42,229 nucleotides of DNA from Caballeronia arationis (GCF_001544975.2 NZ_FCOG02000054.1:1-42229), one strand, 5' to 3'. Positions 25,718 through 35,366 are shown, counted from the stretch's first letter. The notes: generated by a model not told the origin, from the letters alone. Numbers and translations: made by a program.

Positions 25718-28195
25718 TCACGTGTAGCGGCGACTCTTGAAGCTGACCGTTTGCTTGTAATCTTCAATCGACCCGACGCGACGAAGATTCGCCCACGTGC
25801 CCTTGTAGTAGGGAATCACGTTGCGGTCCGTCCATGTGGTCGTGACATTGTCTTGGATACCATTGACGTGGCCGAACACCATGAAGGTCTGGTTATGCTT
25901 TAGTTCGGCTGCAGGGTACGCCATCGCGTATGTCGACCCAAAGTCGTTATAGACCTCAACGATGTCGCCCGCACTGACCCCGAGCTCTTGCGCATCGGCA
26001 GGGTTGAGTTCGATATACGCCATTGGGTCTCGTGCACGGACGAACTCGTTGTACTGGTCGTGATACACCGTTTGCCACACCTCATTCGTGCGGCCGTTGT
26101 TAATCCAGAACCGGTATTTCGCCTTCTGGTCGGCCACCGTCTTCGGCAAGCCAGGCCACGCTGATGGTTTGAACTGGGCCTTGCCATCCGGGGTGTCGAA
26201 TTTGCCGTCCATGTACATCATTTCGGTACCAACCAACTTGCCCCCGTCCCACGCCTTGGCGGGTAATTGCACCCCGTTATTGGCCATGATGCGCAGCCGT
26301 TCGTATGTCACCAGGTTTCCGGTATCGCCGCCTTGGCTGTCTATTTTTTCCACGCCCGGTTGTCCTGCGCGACGGAACCCATCATTGAATGCATCTTCCT
26401 CAGTCTTCCAGTCGAATCCATCAAACCGAGAAGCCATCTTCGTGTTGCCATCCTTTCGATACATGTCACGCAGCGTGTTGGCGACGCGCGCGGCGATAAG
26501 GCAGTCCGGCATCGCAGTTCCGGGCGGGTCCATGAACCGCTCGGAGAGGCGCATGCGGCGCTCACCGTTCATCGACGTCAGATTCATCTCGCCCGGGTGC
26601 GTTGCGGGCAGCATGAGGTGCGCGGCCTCCTGGAGCTTTGTCGGATAGATGTTGATGTTTGTCACGAACAGCCCGCCCTTGCTGGTCGCGTCGTAAATGA
26701 CGTCGACCAACTGCTCCGTGCTCGCACCACGTGCACCTTGCATCGCATCTTTCACGATTTGCGAGCGACGCAAGACTACCTCGCGCAGTCCCTGCGCGTT
26801 GTTGCTCGTCTGGAAGTTATTGCACGCCCACCACGTCATCATCCGTCCCTTGCCATGAATGAGTTCCTGGTCGATGTATATCTTTGTGTTACCGGGATAT
26901 GGCGGCCTCGTGTATCCCTCCTGGTGCCCGCCCATTCGCACGCAGCCCGTGCCTCGACGACCGACATTGTGAGTGGCCAGCGCAACGTCCAGTAGCGACG
27001 ACTGAATTAGATAGTTGTCGTTGCCCCAGATGATGCCCTTTTCGTAGGTATGCATCGTTCTCGGAAACTGCCCCGGCCCCTTCGGCTTATATGACCATTC
27101 CGCTGCGGTCTGAATCTTCTCAACAGGAACGCCCGTGATGTTGCTGCACTCGTCGAGTGACAGCTTGTTGGCCTGGACAGCTGCGTCAAACCCATTCGTA
27201 TGGGCGGCAATGAAGTCTTTGTCAATCCATCCTTGCTGGACCACGTAGGTAAAAATCCCGTTGAACAATGCGATGTCAGTGCCCGGCTGAATGTCCAGAT
27301 GCAGCACGTTGTCTTTTCCGGCTACTTGCTCGGCGACCGCGACGGTCGCCGTGCGCCGCGGGTCCACGAACACAACTTTTGTCTTCGGGAACGCCTCGCC
27401 TGGGAAGCGTTGCTTTTTCTTGTCGAGCGTCCCGCCCTGCAGGTTCGGCACCCAGTGGTTGAGGAAGTAGTTCGTCTGTGTTTCGTACGAGTTCGCGCCG
27501 ATGGACCAGATGACATCGGCCAGCTCGGCGTCCTCGTACGAATTGTTCAGCTCGCCAATACCCATCTCGCGGGTCGCGTGGCACTCCGAGTTGTACGCGG
27601 GGCGGTTGTGGATGCGGACCATCGGGGTCTGCAGCGCCGTAAACATCAGCTTGCCGGAGCCCCACGTGTTCTCAAAGCCGCCACCCGCACCACCATGATC
27701 GAAGGCAGAAAAGACAATACCGCTCGGACCGTCCTTGTCCAGCACCTTCTTCATCAGGCCCGCGTAGAGCGCCATCGCCTGGTCCCAGGTCGTATCCACC
27801 CACTGGTCGCTTAGATAGATGCGCGGTTGTCTCAGCCGTTCCTGGGTGATTCCGTCCGCTGCGTACATGTACATCGCCATCTTGCCGCCGCGTGTCGAAC
27901 TCAAGCCACTGTTCACGACGCAGCTCTTGTCCGGAACAATCATGATGGTGTGGCGCGAGCCGTCGCGGTCGGTGACCACGTTTTCCATGGCAGGCGTCAT
28001 GATGAGGGAGAGTGGCGGCACCTGTTTGCGAAAATCAACACCAAGCGCATTCTGGTTGGAAGCGCGGCCACCTTCCTGGTCTTCCGGCCATTTGTACACG
28101 TGGTACCCGCATCCAACGATGCAGAAATGGCAGGTCATATTGGTTCGCTGGGCCGTGACCGGCGGTAGCGCAATGCGGTCCTTATCGGTAGGCAT
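25718..28195 (-). CDS. aioA: Arsenite oxidase large (molybdopterin) subunit
   Basis: An 825-residue catalytic subunit of the DMSO-reductase superfamily that oxidises arsenite to arsenate in the periplasm. The [3Fe-4S] ligands are Cys22, Cys25 and Cys29 in CHFCIVGCGYHVYKW, the pattern that separates AioA from [4Fe-4S] relatives. Other family marks are HNRPAYNSECHATREMG, GANSYETQTNYFLNHWVPN, MGGHQEGYTRPPYPG and the C-terminal DRNVIPYYKGTWANLRRVG. Length equals that of characterised enzymes. It lacks its own signal peptide and is presumably co-exported with the Tat signal of AioB, encoded 16 bases upstream. A GAGGAG ribosome-binding site precedes ATG 28195. No cytochrome c or molybdenum-cofactor gene follows. 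Confidence 0.97.
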   Translation of the reverse strand: MPTDKDRIALPPVTAQRTNMTCHFCIVGCGYHVYKWPEDQEGGRASNQNALGVDFRKQVPPLSLIMTPAMENVVTDRDGSRHTIMIVPDKSCVVNSGLSSTRGGKMAMYMYAADGITQERLRQPRIYLSDQWVDTTWDQAMALYAGLMKKVLDKDGPSGIVFSAFDHGGAGGGFENTWGSGKLMFTALQTPMVRIHNRPAYNSECHATREMGIGELNNSYEDAELADVIWSIGANSYETQTNYFLNHWVPNLQGGTLDKKKQRFPGEAFPKTKVVFVDPRRTATVAVAEQVAGKDNVLHLDIQPGTDIALFNGIFTYVVQQGWIDKDFIAAHTNGFDAAVQANKLSLDECSNITGVPVEKIQTAAEWSYKPKGPGQFPRTMHTYEKGIIWGNDNYLIQSSLLDVALATHNVGRRGTGCVRMGGHQEGYTRPPYPGNTKIYIDQELIHGKGRMMTWWACNNFQTSNNAQGLREVVLRRSQIVKDAMQGARGASTEQLVDVIYDATSKGGLFVTNINIYPTKLQEAAHLMLPATHPGEMNLTSMNGERRMRLSERFMDPPGTAMPDCLIAARVANTLRDMYRKDGNTKMASRFDGFDWKTEEDAFNDGFRRAGQPGVEKIDSQGGDTGNLVTYERLRIMANNGVQLPAKAWDGGKLVGTEMMYMDGKFDTPDGKAQFKPSAWPGLPKTVADQKAKYRFWINNGRTNEVWQTVYHDQYNEFVRARDPMAYIELNPADAQELGVSAGDIVEVYNDFGSTYAMAYPAAELKHNQTFMVFGHVNGIQDNVTTTWTDRNVIPYYKGTWANLRRVGSIEDYKQTVSFKSRRYT

Positions 28196-28211
28196 TTTCA
28201 GCTCCTCGAAC

Positions 28212-28736
28212 TCAAAGAACGTTGGCCTGGCGGCCGTATATCAAACCTTCCACGCCGACTGCTGACACGGTGCCTGTCTTCTCGTCATACTGAAGCCGCA
28301 CCCGAGGCAGATTTTCGGTGGCCTGCCCGACAATCATCTGCCCGGCCTTTTCTGCGTCGAACATGCTGAAGTGGCAGGGGCACTTGAAAACCTTCGTCGT
28401 CGGCTCATAGATGACGGGACAGCCCATGTGCGTACACATGGTGCTATAGGCGACGATGTCGCCATCGGGGCCGACGCCACCCGCAACACGGCTCCCAAGC
28501 TTGAGAGCTGTGCAGGGTGATGCAGCATCCGGATAGGAGAATGTGAGAGGGGTGTTGACCGTCATGCGTCCCACCTGTCCGACGGCCTTTTTTGGGTAAG
28601 GGAGCTTCGTCTTGCTGGTATCGACGGGATTTGCGCCCGAGGCCACGGTCGGTACCAAGGCGGAAGCAGCGGTTGCAGCAATTGAGCCACCGCCCAGCTG
28701 CAGGAATGTGCGTCGCCGGATTTTGAGTTCGGACAT
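28212..28736 (-). CDS. aioB: Arsenite oxidase small (Rieske) subunit
   Basis: A 174-residue Rieske [2Fe-2S] protein that takes electrons from AioA. The N terminus carries a twin-arginine signal (KIRRRTFLQLGGG, then an Ala-rich hydrophobic stretch cleaved near residue 34). The cluster ligands are in CTHMGCP and CPCHFSMFD, which also hold the disulfide cysteines. GGAGGAG precedes the ATG at 28736. It is the first gene of the minus-strand operon, with aioA downstream, and lies behind a sigma-54 type promoter that fits control by AioR, encoded divergently. Confidence 0.96.
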   Translation of the reverse strand: MSELKIRRRTFLQLGGGSIAATAASALVPTVASGANPVDTSKTKLPYPKKAVGQVGRMTVNTPLTFSYPDAASPCTALKLGSRVAGGVGPDGDIVAYSTMCTHMGCPVIYEPTTKVFKCPCHFSMFDAEKAGQMIVGQATENLPRVRLQYDEKTGTVSAVGVEGLIYGRQANVL

Positions 28737-28789
28737 GGTCTCCTCCTCGCTTGAATCTTGCTCGTGTAATCGTTAGCATCGAGCTAAGG

Positions 28790-28804
28790 GCAAGAGGTAT
28801 GCCA
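28790..28804 (-). promoter_or_regulatory. Sigma-54 (-24/-12) promoter of aioBA
   Basis: On the minus strand TGGCATACCTCTTGC matches the consensus TGGCACGNNNNTTGC at every fixed position but two, with the invariant GG and GC exactly ten bases apart. It is 54 bases upstream of the aioB start, in agreement with the sigma-54 activator AioR encoded next door. Confidence 0.8.
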
Positions 28805-28872
28805 TGCGGTCCGACGTCCGCCGAAAGGCTTGCGCCAACGGGATTTGAATTCAGCAGACCTGAAGGACGCCA

Positions 28873-28886
28873 TTACCGTTCGGTAA
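28873..28886. promoter_or_regulatory. Candidate AioR upstream activating site
   Basis: TTACCG-TT-CGGTAA is an inverted repeat about 70-95 bases upstream of the sigma-54 promoter, a normal enhancer distance. A further CGGT and GTTCG follow it, so a second half-site may exist. It could also affect aioX, whose start is 27 bases away. Confidence 0.45.
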
Positions 28887-28912
28887 CGGTTCGTGATGGG
28901 GAGTGAGCCGTT

Positions 28913-29791
28913 ATGTCACCAATTCGTAACATCCGGCGGCGGCAAGTTCTACGCTTCGCGCTAGGCCTTCCACTGCTCTCTTCCTTCAAGCTTGCGGCCG
29001 CCGGCGAAAAACCTACCGTTGCGTTCGGCACGACCGCGGTCTTCCTCGATAACGAAATCAGCCTGCTCGACCGTTGGAGCCGCGAGCTCGGAGAGGTATG
29101 CAGCGCTGATGTGAGGTTTGTGCAGCGCAATAGCTATCGCGAGATTGATGACCTGCTTGCTGAGAACCGGCTCGATGTGGCTTGGGTATGCGGGTTTCCA
29201 TACGTCACCAACTCACAAACGATGCGCCTGATGGCGATACCGGACTATCAGGGCAAGCCGCTTTATCGTTCATATCTGCTTGTCCCGAGAAGCGATACGC
29301 AGACCACCCATATCACGCAGCTTCGAAATCGCGTGTTCGCATTCAGCGACCCGCAATCAAATTCCGGCTTCTTGGTCCCGACCACTGAGCTGATGCGTGC
29401 GGGTATCCGGCCGACCCGCTTTTTCAAGAAGGCCTTCTTCACGTATGCGCACAGAAAGGTCGTTGATGCAGTGACGACCGGACTTGCGGATGCGGGCGAG
29501 ATTGATGGGTACGTCTACGACACTATCGGGAAGCAGTACCCGGAACGTACCCGCGACGTCCGGGTGGCGTGGCGTTCTCCCCAGTATGGCTTTCCACCGA
29601 TTGTGGCGCGCCGCTCGCTCGATGACGAATCGTTTCTTCGTATCCAGAGTGCGTTGCTCGGGATGAAAGACCGTCCTGAAGGTCGGGATGTGTTGCAGCG
29701 ATTGAACCTTGACGGCTTCGTGCCGAACGACGACAAGGTGTTCGACGGCATCCGCAGCCTGGTCGCGATTCTGAACTCCGGGCCAGTTTAG
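28913..29791 (+). CDS. aioX: Periplasmic arsenite-binding sensor protein AioX
   Basis: A 292-residue PhnD-like substrate-binding protein that binds arsenite and passes the signal to the kinase AioS. The N terminus is a signal peptide with a twin Arg (RRRQVLRFALGLPLLSS, cleavage around residue 30). The two cysteines of the mature protein are Cys63 (GEVCSAD) and Cys93 (AWVCGFPY); the latter probably corresponds to the single Cys known to be essential for arsenite binding in AioX, which is an inference from position. GGGGAG lies nine bases before ATG 28913. It is divergent from aioBA and starts the aioXSR operon. Confidence 0.92.
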   Translation: MSPIRNIRRRQVLRFALGLPLLSSFKLAAAGEKPTVAFGTTAVFLDNEISLLDRWSRELGEVCSADVRFVQRNSYREIDDLLAENRLDVAWVCGFPYVTNSQTMRLMAIPDYQGKPLYRSYLLVPRSDTQTTHITQLRNRVFAFSDPQSNSGFLVPTTELMRAGIRPTRFFKKAFFTYAHRKVVDAVTTGLADAGEIDGYVYDTIGKQYPERTRDVRVAWRSPQYGFPPIVARRSLDDESFLRIQSALLGMKDRPEGRDVLQRLNLDGFVPNDDKVFDGIRSLVAILNSGPV

Positions 29792-29801
29792 GGCCGCGCA
29801 G

Positions 29802-31259
29802 ATGCTGTCCCATCTCAGCTACCGCTACAAGATTCCGCTCGCGCTGAGCGCAGTTATCCTGCTGACGGAGATACTCGTGACCTTCGCGCTCGTAAGCGTT
29901 GCGGTGTCCGATGCCAGAAATGACCTCGAAAGCAGCGCCCAGAATCTGTGCCGCGTTCTCACCCTGTCGGTTCGCGACCCGATGGTCAAGGACGACCTAT
30001 GGCGTGCCTTCGAGGTAATTCGGACACCGGTGGCGGTCAGGGAACCCTCGAATCCGCTGAAGGAAATCGTTCTCTTTGATGCCAGGGCTCGCGTGTACGC
30101 GTCAACGTCTCCCCGAAAGGAACCCGTCCAGCGGCCGGTCGCCGAGCTTCCTGCCCAGTTCGGTACGGTCATCGCCCATTTGGCCGGCTCCGGCGAGCCC
30201 TTCTTTTTCGACTTCCCGGGATTGCTCGCCAGCCGCGATGTCACCGCCGGCATGCCGGTGAATTCCGACGACGGGAGCCGCCTTGGCTATGTGGTGCTGG
30301 TCTATGACGCCAATACCTTCTACGGCCGCGTTCGGTCGACGCTGCTCAAGCTCGCCGTAGCCACGGTGCCCGCTTTATTGCTACTGATACCGTTAGGCTG
30401 GGTGTGGGGCGACCGGATGGCAAAACCGCTCCTTCGCCTTACCGACGCCATGGGACGAATTGGAAAGGAGCACCCTGAAAAAGTTGGTGCGGGTATTACT
30501 GCGCAGGGGAACGACGAAATAGGTCAGCTGGAACAGCAGTTCCGGGCGATGCTCGCGGAACTGGCGCAAAAACAGGACCTAGAGCGCGAAGTTGTCGTCT
30601 CCGAGAGACTTGCGGCCGTAGGCCAGGTCGCAGCCGGCATCGCGCACGAAATCAACAATCCACTGGGCGGCATGCTGAACGCAATCGACACGCTCAACAC
30701 TCACGGTGAGCCTGACGCTCAAACAAAAAAGACGTTGGGGTTGCTCGAACGCGGCCTCGGCCAAATCCGTGCGACCGTCGGCGCGTTGCTGTTTGAGGCG
30801 CGGCTGGATTCACCGGCGATGAGTCTGTCGGACTGGCAGGATTTGAAACTGTTGATAGCGCCTCAGATACAGGCGAAGCAGGCGACGTTTCATTGGGACA
30901 TTGAGCTGGACGAGGCGATAGCACTACCCGCACACCTCGTGCGCCAGCTTGTGCTCAACCTGCTGCTGAACGCCGCGAAGGCGGTGGAAGTTGGCGGACG
31001 CGTTGACTGCCTGGTTGCAGCCAACGGAATTGGACTGCAAATAACGGTATCGAACACCGGTCAGCACATATCGGGCGTTGCGATGGAGCATCTGTTTGAG
31101 CCCTTCGGGTCGGTTGCTATGGCTGAGGGGCGGCGGTCGTATGGCCTCGGATTGTGGGTGAGTTATCAAATCGTAACGCAGCTTGGTGGCACAATTTCAG
31201 TGGATAGCGCACCGGGGCGGACGTACTTCGCCGTGCTGTTGCCGCTTTCTTCTCCGTGA
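29802..31259 (+). CDS. aioS: Arsenite-responsive sensor histidine kinase AioS
   Basis: A 485-residue membrane kinase. Transmembrane segments at about 9-33 and 182-203 enclose a periplasmic domain that would receive AioX. It then has a HAMP linker, a HisKA domain with the phospho-acceptor His in AAGIAHEINNPLGG (about residue 286) and a HATPase domain with NLLLNAAKAV and YGLGLWVSYQI. The NtrB-like HEINNP context suits a partner of an NtrC-type regulator. It starts 10 bases after aioX and its stop overlaps an upstream alternative start of aioR. Confidence 0.92.
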   Translation: MLSHLSYRYKIPLALSAVILLTEILVTFALVSVAVSDARNDLESSAQNLCRVLTLSVRDPMVKDDLWRAFEVIRTPVAVREPSNPLKEIVLFDARARVYASTSPRKEPVQRPVAELPAQFGTVIAHLAGSGEPFFFDFPGLLASRDVTAGMPVNSDDGSRLGYVVLVYDANTFYGRVRSTLLKLAVATVPALLLLIPLGWVWGDRMAKPLLRLTDAMGRIGKEHPEKVGAGITAQGNDEIGQLEQQFRAMLAELAQKQDLEREVVVSERLAAVGQVAAGIAHEINNPLGGMLNAIDTLNTHGEPDAQTKKTLGLLERGLGQIRATVGALLFEARLDSPAMSLSDWQDLKLLIAPQIQAKQATFHWDIELDEAIALPAHLVRQLVLNLLLNAAKAVEVGGRVDCLVAANGIGLQITVSNTGQHISGVAMEHLFEPFGSVAMAEGRRSYGLGLWVSYQIVTQLGGTISVDSAPGRTYFAVLLPLSSP

Positions 31260-31273
31260 AACAGGAGAGCATC

Positions 31274-32611
31274 ATGTCGACCACGCTTATCTGTGTTGTC
31301 GAAGACGACCCCATCATGGGAGAGTCCCTGGCTGACCGCTTCCGTCTGGAGGGATTCGACGTGGACTGGCATACGGATGGCGAATCCGCGTTGGGCGCTC
31401 TGCAGAATCGCCCGTATCAGGCCGTCATCAGCGATATCCGGCTGCCTGACATTTCAGGCGAGGACCTGTTCTCACGGTCGATGGCCACACACACGTCAGT
31501 GCCGCCATTTGTTTTCATCACGGCCTACGCATCGGTCGATACGGCAGTTGCTCTCCTCAAAAGCGGCGCAGCAGACTACATCACGAAGCCGTTCGACATT
31601 GGCGCGCTGGTCGACAAGGTCAGACTTCTCACAGGGACGGGCATACCCGACCGCGCCATGCCCGCGCAGAGCGAGCTAGGTGTGTCCGAAGCGATGCGGC
31701 GCCTCGCCGAACTTGTGCCGAGAGTCGCAGGCCGAGCCAAATCGATTCTGATTACCGGCGAATCAGGTGTCGGCAAGGAAGTGCTCGCGCGGTTCATTCA
31801 TCGACATGCGCCTGGCGACGCATTTCCGTTTGTGGCAGTCAACTGTGGTGCCGTTCCGGAGACGCTTCTCGAATCCGAATTTTTCGGCCACGAGAGGGGA
31901 GCCTTCACTGGTGCGGACCGGCAGAAGAAAGGGTACTTCGAGCAGGCCGAGGGTGGCACGCTCTTTCTCGATGAGATAGGCGACTTGCCTCTGTCGATGC
32001 AAGTGAAGTTGCTGCGGGCGCTGCAGGAGCGACGCGTCACGAGAGTCGGCGGTGAGAGAGGGTTCGAATCCACCTTTTGGCTGGTCTGCGCGACGAATCG
32101 GGACCTCGGGGAACTGGTCCGGGTCCGGAAATTTCGGGAGGACCTCTTTTATCGCATCAACATCCTCCAGCTACGGATGCCTGCACTTCGCGACAGGCCC
32201 GACGATGTCCTATGGCTTGCTCACCGCTTCGTACGCGATATCGCCAGCCGGCTTGGTGAACCCACGAAACTGTTTCATCCGTCTGCCGAAGCGCGACTCG
32301 CGACCTACGGCTGGCCCGGAAACGTCCGGGAACTGCAAAATCGCCTTGAGCGTGCATGCATCGTGTGCTCCCGCAATATGCTTTTCTCGTCCGACATTTT
32401 TGAAGAAGATGGTTCTCAGGCTGCGGCAGAGCCGGACGTGGACGTGCCACTCGACGGCTACATGGCCGCATGCGAGAGCGCCTTCATTCGCGCGGCACTG
32501 CTGCAGCACCAAGGACACATATCTGAGACCGCGCACGCGTTAGGCATTTCCAGGAAGAGCTTGTGGGAAAAGATGCGAAAGCATGCGATTGCGGCTGAAC
32601 CGCTGCATTGA
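31274..32611 (+). CDS. aioR: Sigma-54-dependent response regulator AioR
   Basis: A 445-residue NtrC-family activator. The receiver domain has phospho-acceptor Asp54 in ISDIRLPD. The AAA+ domain has Walker A GESGVGKE, the sigma-54 contact loop GAFTGA and Walker B GTLFLDEIGDL. The C-terminal Fis-type helix-turn-helix is GHISETAHALGISRKSLWEKM. The ATG at 31274 is preferred over the GTG at 31256 because CAGGAG stands just before it. It should activate the sigma-54 promoter upstream of aioB when AioS senses arsenite through AioX. Confidence 0.94.
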   Translation: MSTTLICVVEDDPIMGESLADRFRLEGFDVDWHTDGESALGALQNRPYQAVISDIRLPDISGEDLFSRSMATHTSVPPFVFITAYASVDTAVALLKSGAADYITKPFDIGALVDKVRLLTGTGIPDRAMPAQSELGVSEAMRRLAELVPRVAGRAKSILITGESGVGKEVLARFIHRHAPGDAFPFVAVNCGAVPETLLESEFFGHERGAFTGADRQKKGYFEQAEGGTLFLDEIGDLPLSMQVKLLRALQERRVTRVGGERGFESTFWLVCATNRDLGELVRVRKFREDLFYRINILQLRMPALRDRPDDVLWLAHRFVRDIASRLGEPTKLFHPSAEARLATYGWPGNVRELQNRLERACIVCSRNMLFSSDIFEEDGSQAAAEPDVDVPLDGYMAACESAFIRAALLQHQGHISETAHALGISRKSLWEKMRKHAIAAEPLH

Positions 32612-32976
32612 ATTTCCTTCGAAGTTGGTCGACGCGCAACAGATAAAGTCTCAGGGTAAGGAGGCGTTACTTGAGACCTTGCCATTCGTGCGCTTAGAAG
32701 AACAGGGTGACAGGCGCCGGGGAGGCCCACATACGCTACGCGGAGAACTAGGCGTCACGCTGGGTCCGTAGCCTAATGGGGTCGGTGGAGGCGCACGGCA
32801 CCGGTGACGCCAATGTTCATTCCGACATCGCGATATATGCGACGGCATGTTCAACCGTGGCGAGATGCAAACGCAGAACGCTCCGCGCGAGAGCAAAGCC
32901 GCGCTATCTGATGTCGTGTGCATTCTATCGATGGAGCCTCTCGAACCGTATTCTTTTATAACAATATCATCAACAC
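32612..32976. other. Intergenic stretch between aioR and pstS1
   Basis: About 365 bases with no recognised gene. A short frame (32583-32771) has no family resemblance. No intrinsic terminator with a T tract was seen after aioR. The 3' end becomes AT-rich and leads into the pstS1 promoter. Confidence 0.4.
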
Positions 32977-32994
32977 ATCTAGTATTATCGAAGT
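32977..32994 (+). promoter_or_regulatory. Candidate operator/promoter of pstS copy 1
   Basis: ATCTAGTATTATCGAAGT lies 27 bases before the pstS1 start. It shares ATCTAG and TTATCGA at identical spacing with the site before pstS2 and ATCTTG/TTATCA with that before arsO. No Pho box was seen here, so this copy may respond to arsenic rather than to phosphate. Confidence 0.45.
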
Positions 32995-33020
32995 AACGGT
33001 TCTTTAGTGAGGATGACGCG

Positions 33021-34040
33021 ATGAGCAATCAGCTCGAGCAATGCCTGGCGGGTGCTGTCGTGGCTGTAACTTTTGCGTCCACTGCCTACGCGGCGGATAT
33101 CACGGGGGCCGGTTCTACGTTCGTGTATCCCATCCTCTGGAAATGGGCTGCGGACTACAACCATGCGTCGGGCAACAAGGTCAACTACGAGTCCATTGGT
33201 TCCGGCGCCGGTATCGCGCAAATCAAGGCGGCCAAAGTAGATTTCGGCGCGACCGACAAGCCAATTTCCAGTAAAGACCTGAAAGACAAAGCACTTGGGC
33301 AGTTCCCCACCGTCATCGGCGGGGTCGTGCCAGTCGTTAATATCGACGGAGTTATGCCGGGCAATATTCGTTTCACTGGGCCGCTTCTTGCCGACATCTT
33401 TCTGGGAAAAATCAGGACGTGGAGCGACCCGGCCATCAGCAAAATCAATCCGGGTTTGAAGCTACCGAACGCGGATATCACGGTGGTGCATCGCTCGGAT
33501 GGTTCGGGTACGACATTCAATTGGGTTAACTACCTCTCGAAGGTCAGCCCGGAATGGAAGGGCAAAGTCGGCGAAGGCATCTCTGTCGCATGGCCGGTTG
33601 GTGTAGGTGGAAGCGGCAATGAAGGTGTCGCCACTTATGTGACCCACGTCAAGAATTCCATCGGTTTTGTCGAGTACGCGTATGCCCTGCAGAATAAAAT
33701 GACGTACGGCTCCATACAGAACAAGTCTGGCAACTTCGTTGCACCGAGCGGAAAGTCATTCCAGGCGGCCGCCGCGACCGCTGACTGGGAAAAGGCGCAA
33801 GACTTTGACCTCGTCATGACCGATGCAACCGGGCCGGAAGCTTATCCGGTAACTGCCGCGACCTTTGTCGTCATGTACAAGCAGCCAAAAAACGCCGCGC
33901 AATCGAAGGCAACCATCGATTTCTTCAAGTGGGCACTGGAAAAGGGTCAACAGCAGGCTCAGTCGCTTGGCTACGTCCCGTTGCCGGATTCGCTCGTCAA
34001 ACAAATCGAGGCTTATTGGTCATCCAACTTCAAGTTCTGA
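33021..34040 (+). CDS. pstS: Phosphate ABC transporter substrate-binding protein PstS (copy 1)
   Basis: A 339-residue periplasmic phosphate-binding protein with a signal peptide ending in AYA-AD (about residue 24). Phosphate-contact segments are GAGSTFVYPI, the SIGSGAGIAQI loop with Asp in VDFGATD, and HRSDGSGTTFNW. It is a close paralogue of copy 2 at 36132 and, unlike it, stands alone without transporter genes. It probably delivers phosphate to the PstCAB complex encoded downstream. A stand-alone pstS in arsenic islands is known and may be tuned to discriminate phosphate from arsenate, which is inference here. Confidence 0.93.
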   Translation: MSNQLEQCLAGAVVAVTFASTAYAADITGAGSTFVYPILWKWAADYNHASGNKVNYESIGSGAGIAQIKAAKVDFGATDKPISSKDLKDKALGQFPTVIGGVVPVVNIDGVMPGNIRFTGPLLADIFLGKIRTWSDPAISKINPGLKLPNADITVVHRSDGSGTTFNWVNYLSKVSPEWKGKVGEGISVAWPVGVGGSGNEGVATYVTHVKNSIGFVEYAYALQNKMTYGSIQNKSGNFVAPSGKSFQAAAATADWEKAQDFDLVMTDATGPEAYPVTAATFVVMYKQPKNAAQSKATIDFFKWALEKGQQQAQSLGYVPLPDSLVKQIEAYWSSNFKF

Positions 34041-34136
34041 AATTCCGGGGGAATCAATTAACAAAAACGAGCGGCATTCGCTACGCAGCGTCACGAAAGC
34101 GCCGGTCGATCAGTATGTGTCGCTGCGAAACGTCAA

Positions 34137-34165
34137 ACGGGCCTCCCGTACTCCGAGAGGCCCGT
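34137..34165. terminator. Hairpin terminator between convergent pstS1 and acr3
   Basis: ACGGGCCTC (34137-34145) and GAGGCCCGT (34157-34165) form a perfect 9-bp stem with an 11-nt loop. The T-rich tail is weak (CATTGT). It lies between two genes that converge and could serve both. Confidence 0.6.
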
Positions 34166-34293
34166 CATTGTGATGAGCAACTGCCCAATAGTGCGGTCGG
34201 GCCGTCATCGCTTCCTAGACATTGGCGCTCAGGCAAGCACAAACAAAGTGACGTCGATGGCTCGCACCCTTGAGCGACGCCAGCTAACCAGTG

Positions 34294-35364
34294 TCACGAC
34301 GTACGTTCGTACCAGCGACGCGAGGAGTTGACTACCTTGACGACAGCGAGCATCAACGGCACTTCAATGAGTACACCGACGACAGTCGCCAACGCTGCGC
34401 CGGATTTCAGACCGAAAAGGCTAATTGCTGTCGCGACTGCCAACTCGAAAAAGTTGGACGCCCCAATCAAGCAGGACGGCGCCGCCACCTCGTGCGATAC
34501 GCCTAACCGCCGATTCGCGAGATACGCGAGCGAAGCGTTCACTACCACCTGAATTAGGATGGGCACTGCAAGCAGCAAAATAATCATCGGCTGCGCAATA
34601 ATCTGTTCGCCTTGAAACCCGAAGAGTAAGACGAGAGTCAGCAGGAGGGCCGCAATCGAAAACGGTCCAATCTTCGCAAGCGCCCGCTGGAACGCTTGCT
34701 CGCCGTTGCGGAGCAGGACCTTTCGAAGTATCTGGGCAATGATGACCGGGATGACGATGTACAAGACCACGGACGTCAGTAGCGTATCCCACGGCACGGC
34801 GATGTTAGAAATGCCGAGGAGGAGACCGACTACCGGCGCGAAGGCGAACACCATAATCAGGTCATTCAGCGCGACCTGCGACAGCGTGAAGTACGGGTCA
34901 CCTCTCGTCAGTTGGCTCCATACGAAGACCATGGCGGTACACGGGGCGGCCGCGAGCAGAATCAGGCCAGCGACGTAACTGTCCAGCTGGTCAGCGGGCA
35001 GCAAGGGGGCGAACGCATGCCGGATAAATACCCATGCGAGAAACGCCATGGTGAACGGCTTCACCGCCCAATTGATGAAGAGCGTGACCCCGATGCCTTT
35101 CCACTGGCTGCCCACTTTGCTGAGGGACGCGAAGTCAATGCGCAACAGCATGGGGATAATCATCACCCAGATGAGGACGCCGACAGGCAGGTTCACATGC
35201 GCGAATTCCAGCGCCGCTATCGACTGGACAGCGCTAGGCATCGCTTTACCCAAAAGGATGCCGACTACGATACAGAGCGCTACCCAAATCGACAGATAGC
35301 GCTCGAAGAAGCCGATGCGAGCTGGTTTCGCCTCGCATGCGGCCGCTGATTGAAAATCAGCCAT
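34294..35364 (-). CDS. acr3: Arsenite efflux permease of the ACR3 family
   Basis: A 356-residue inner-membrane arsenite exporter with ten hydrophobic segments. The conserved Cys required for transport stands in AAPCTAMVFVWS, and GASNFFELAVATAI is a further ACR3 hallmark. It is about 350 residues as usual, unlike ArsB (about 430). The ATG at 35364 is preceded by GGGGAG; a GTG two codons upstream is possible. It starts two bases after the arsC stop, so the genes form an arsC-acr3 operon. It should export arsenite produced by ArsC. Confidence 0.95.
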   Translation of the reverse strand: MADFQSAAACEAKPARIGFFERYLSIWVALCIVVGILLGKAMPSAVQSIAALEFAHVNLPVGVLIWVMIIPMLLRIDFASLSKVGSQWKGIGVTLFINWAVKPFTMAFLAWVFIRHAFAPLLPADQLDSYVAGLILLAAAPCTAMVFVWSQLTRGDPYFTLSQVALNDLIMVFAFAPVVGLLLGISNIAVPWDTLLTSVVLYIVIPVIIAQILRKVLLRNGEQAFQRALAKIGPFSIAALLLTLVLLFGFQGEQIIAQPMIILLLAVPILIQVVVNASLAYLANRRLGVSHEVAAPSCLIGASNFFELAVATAISLFGLKSGAALATVVGVLIEVPLMLAVVKVVNSSRRWYERTS

Positions 35365-35366
35365 AC

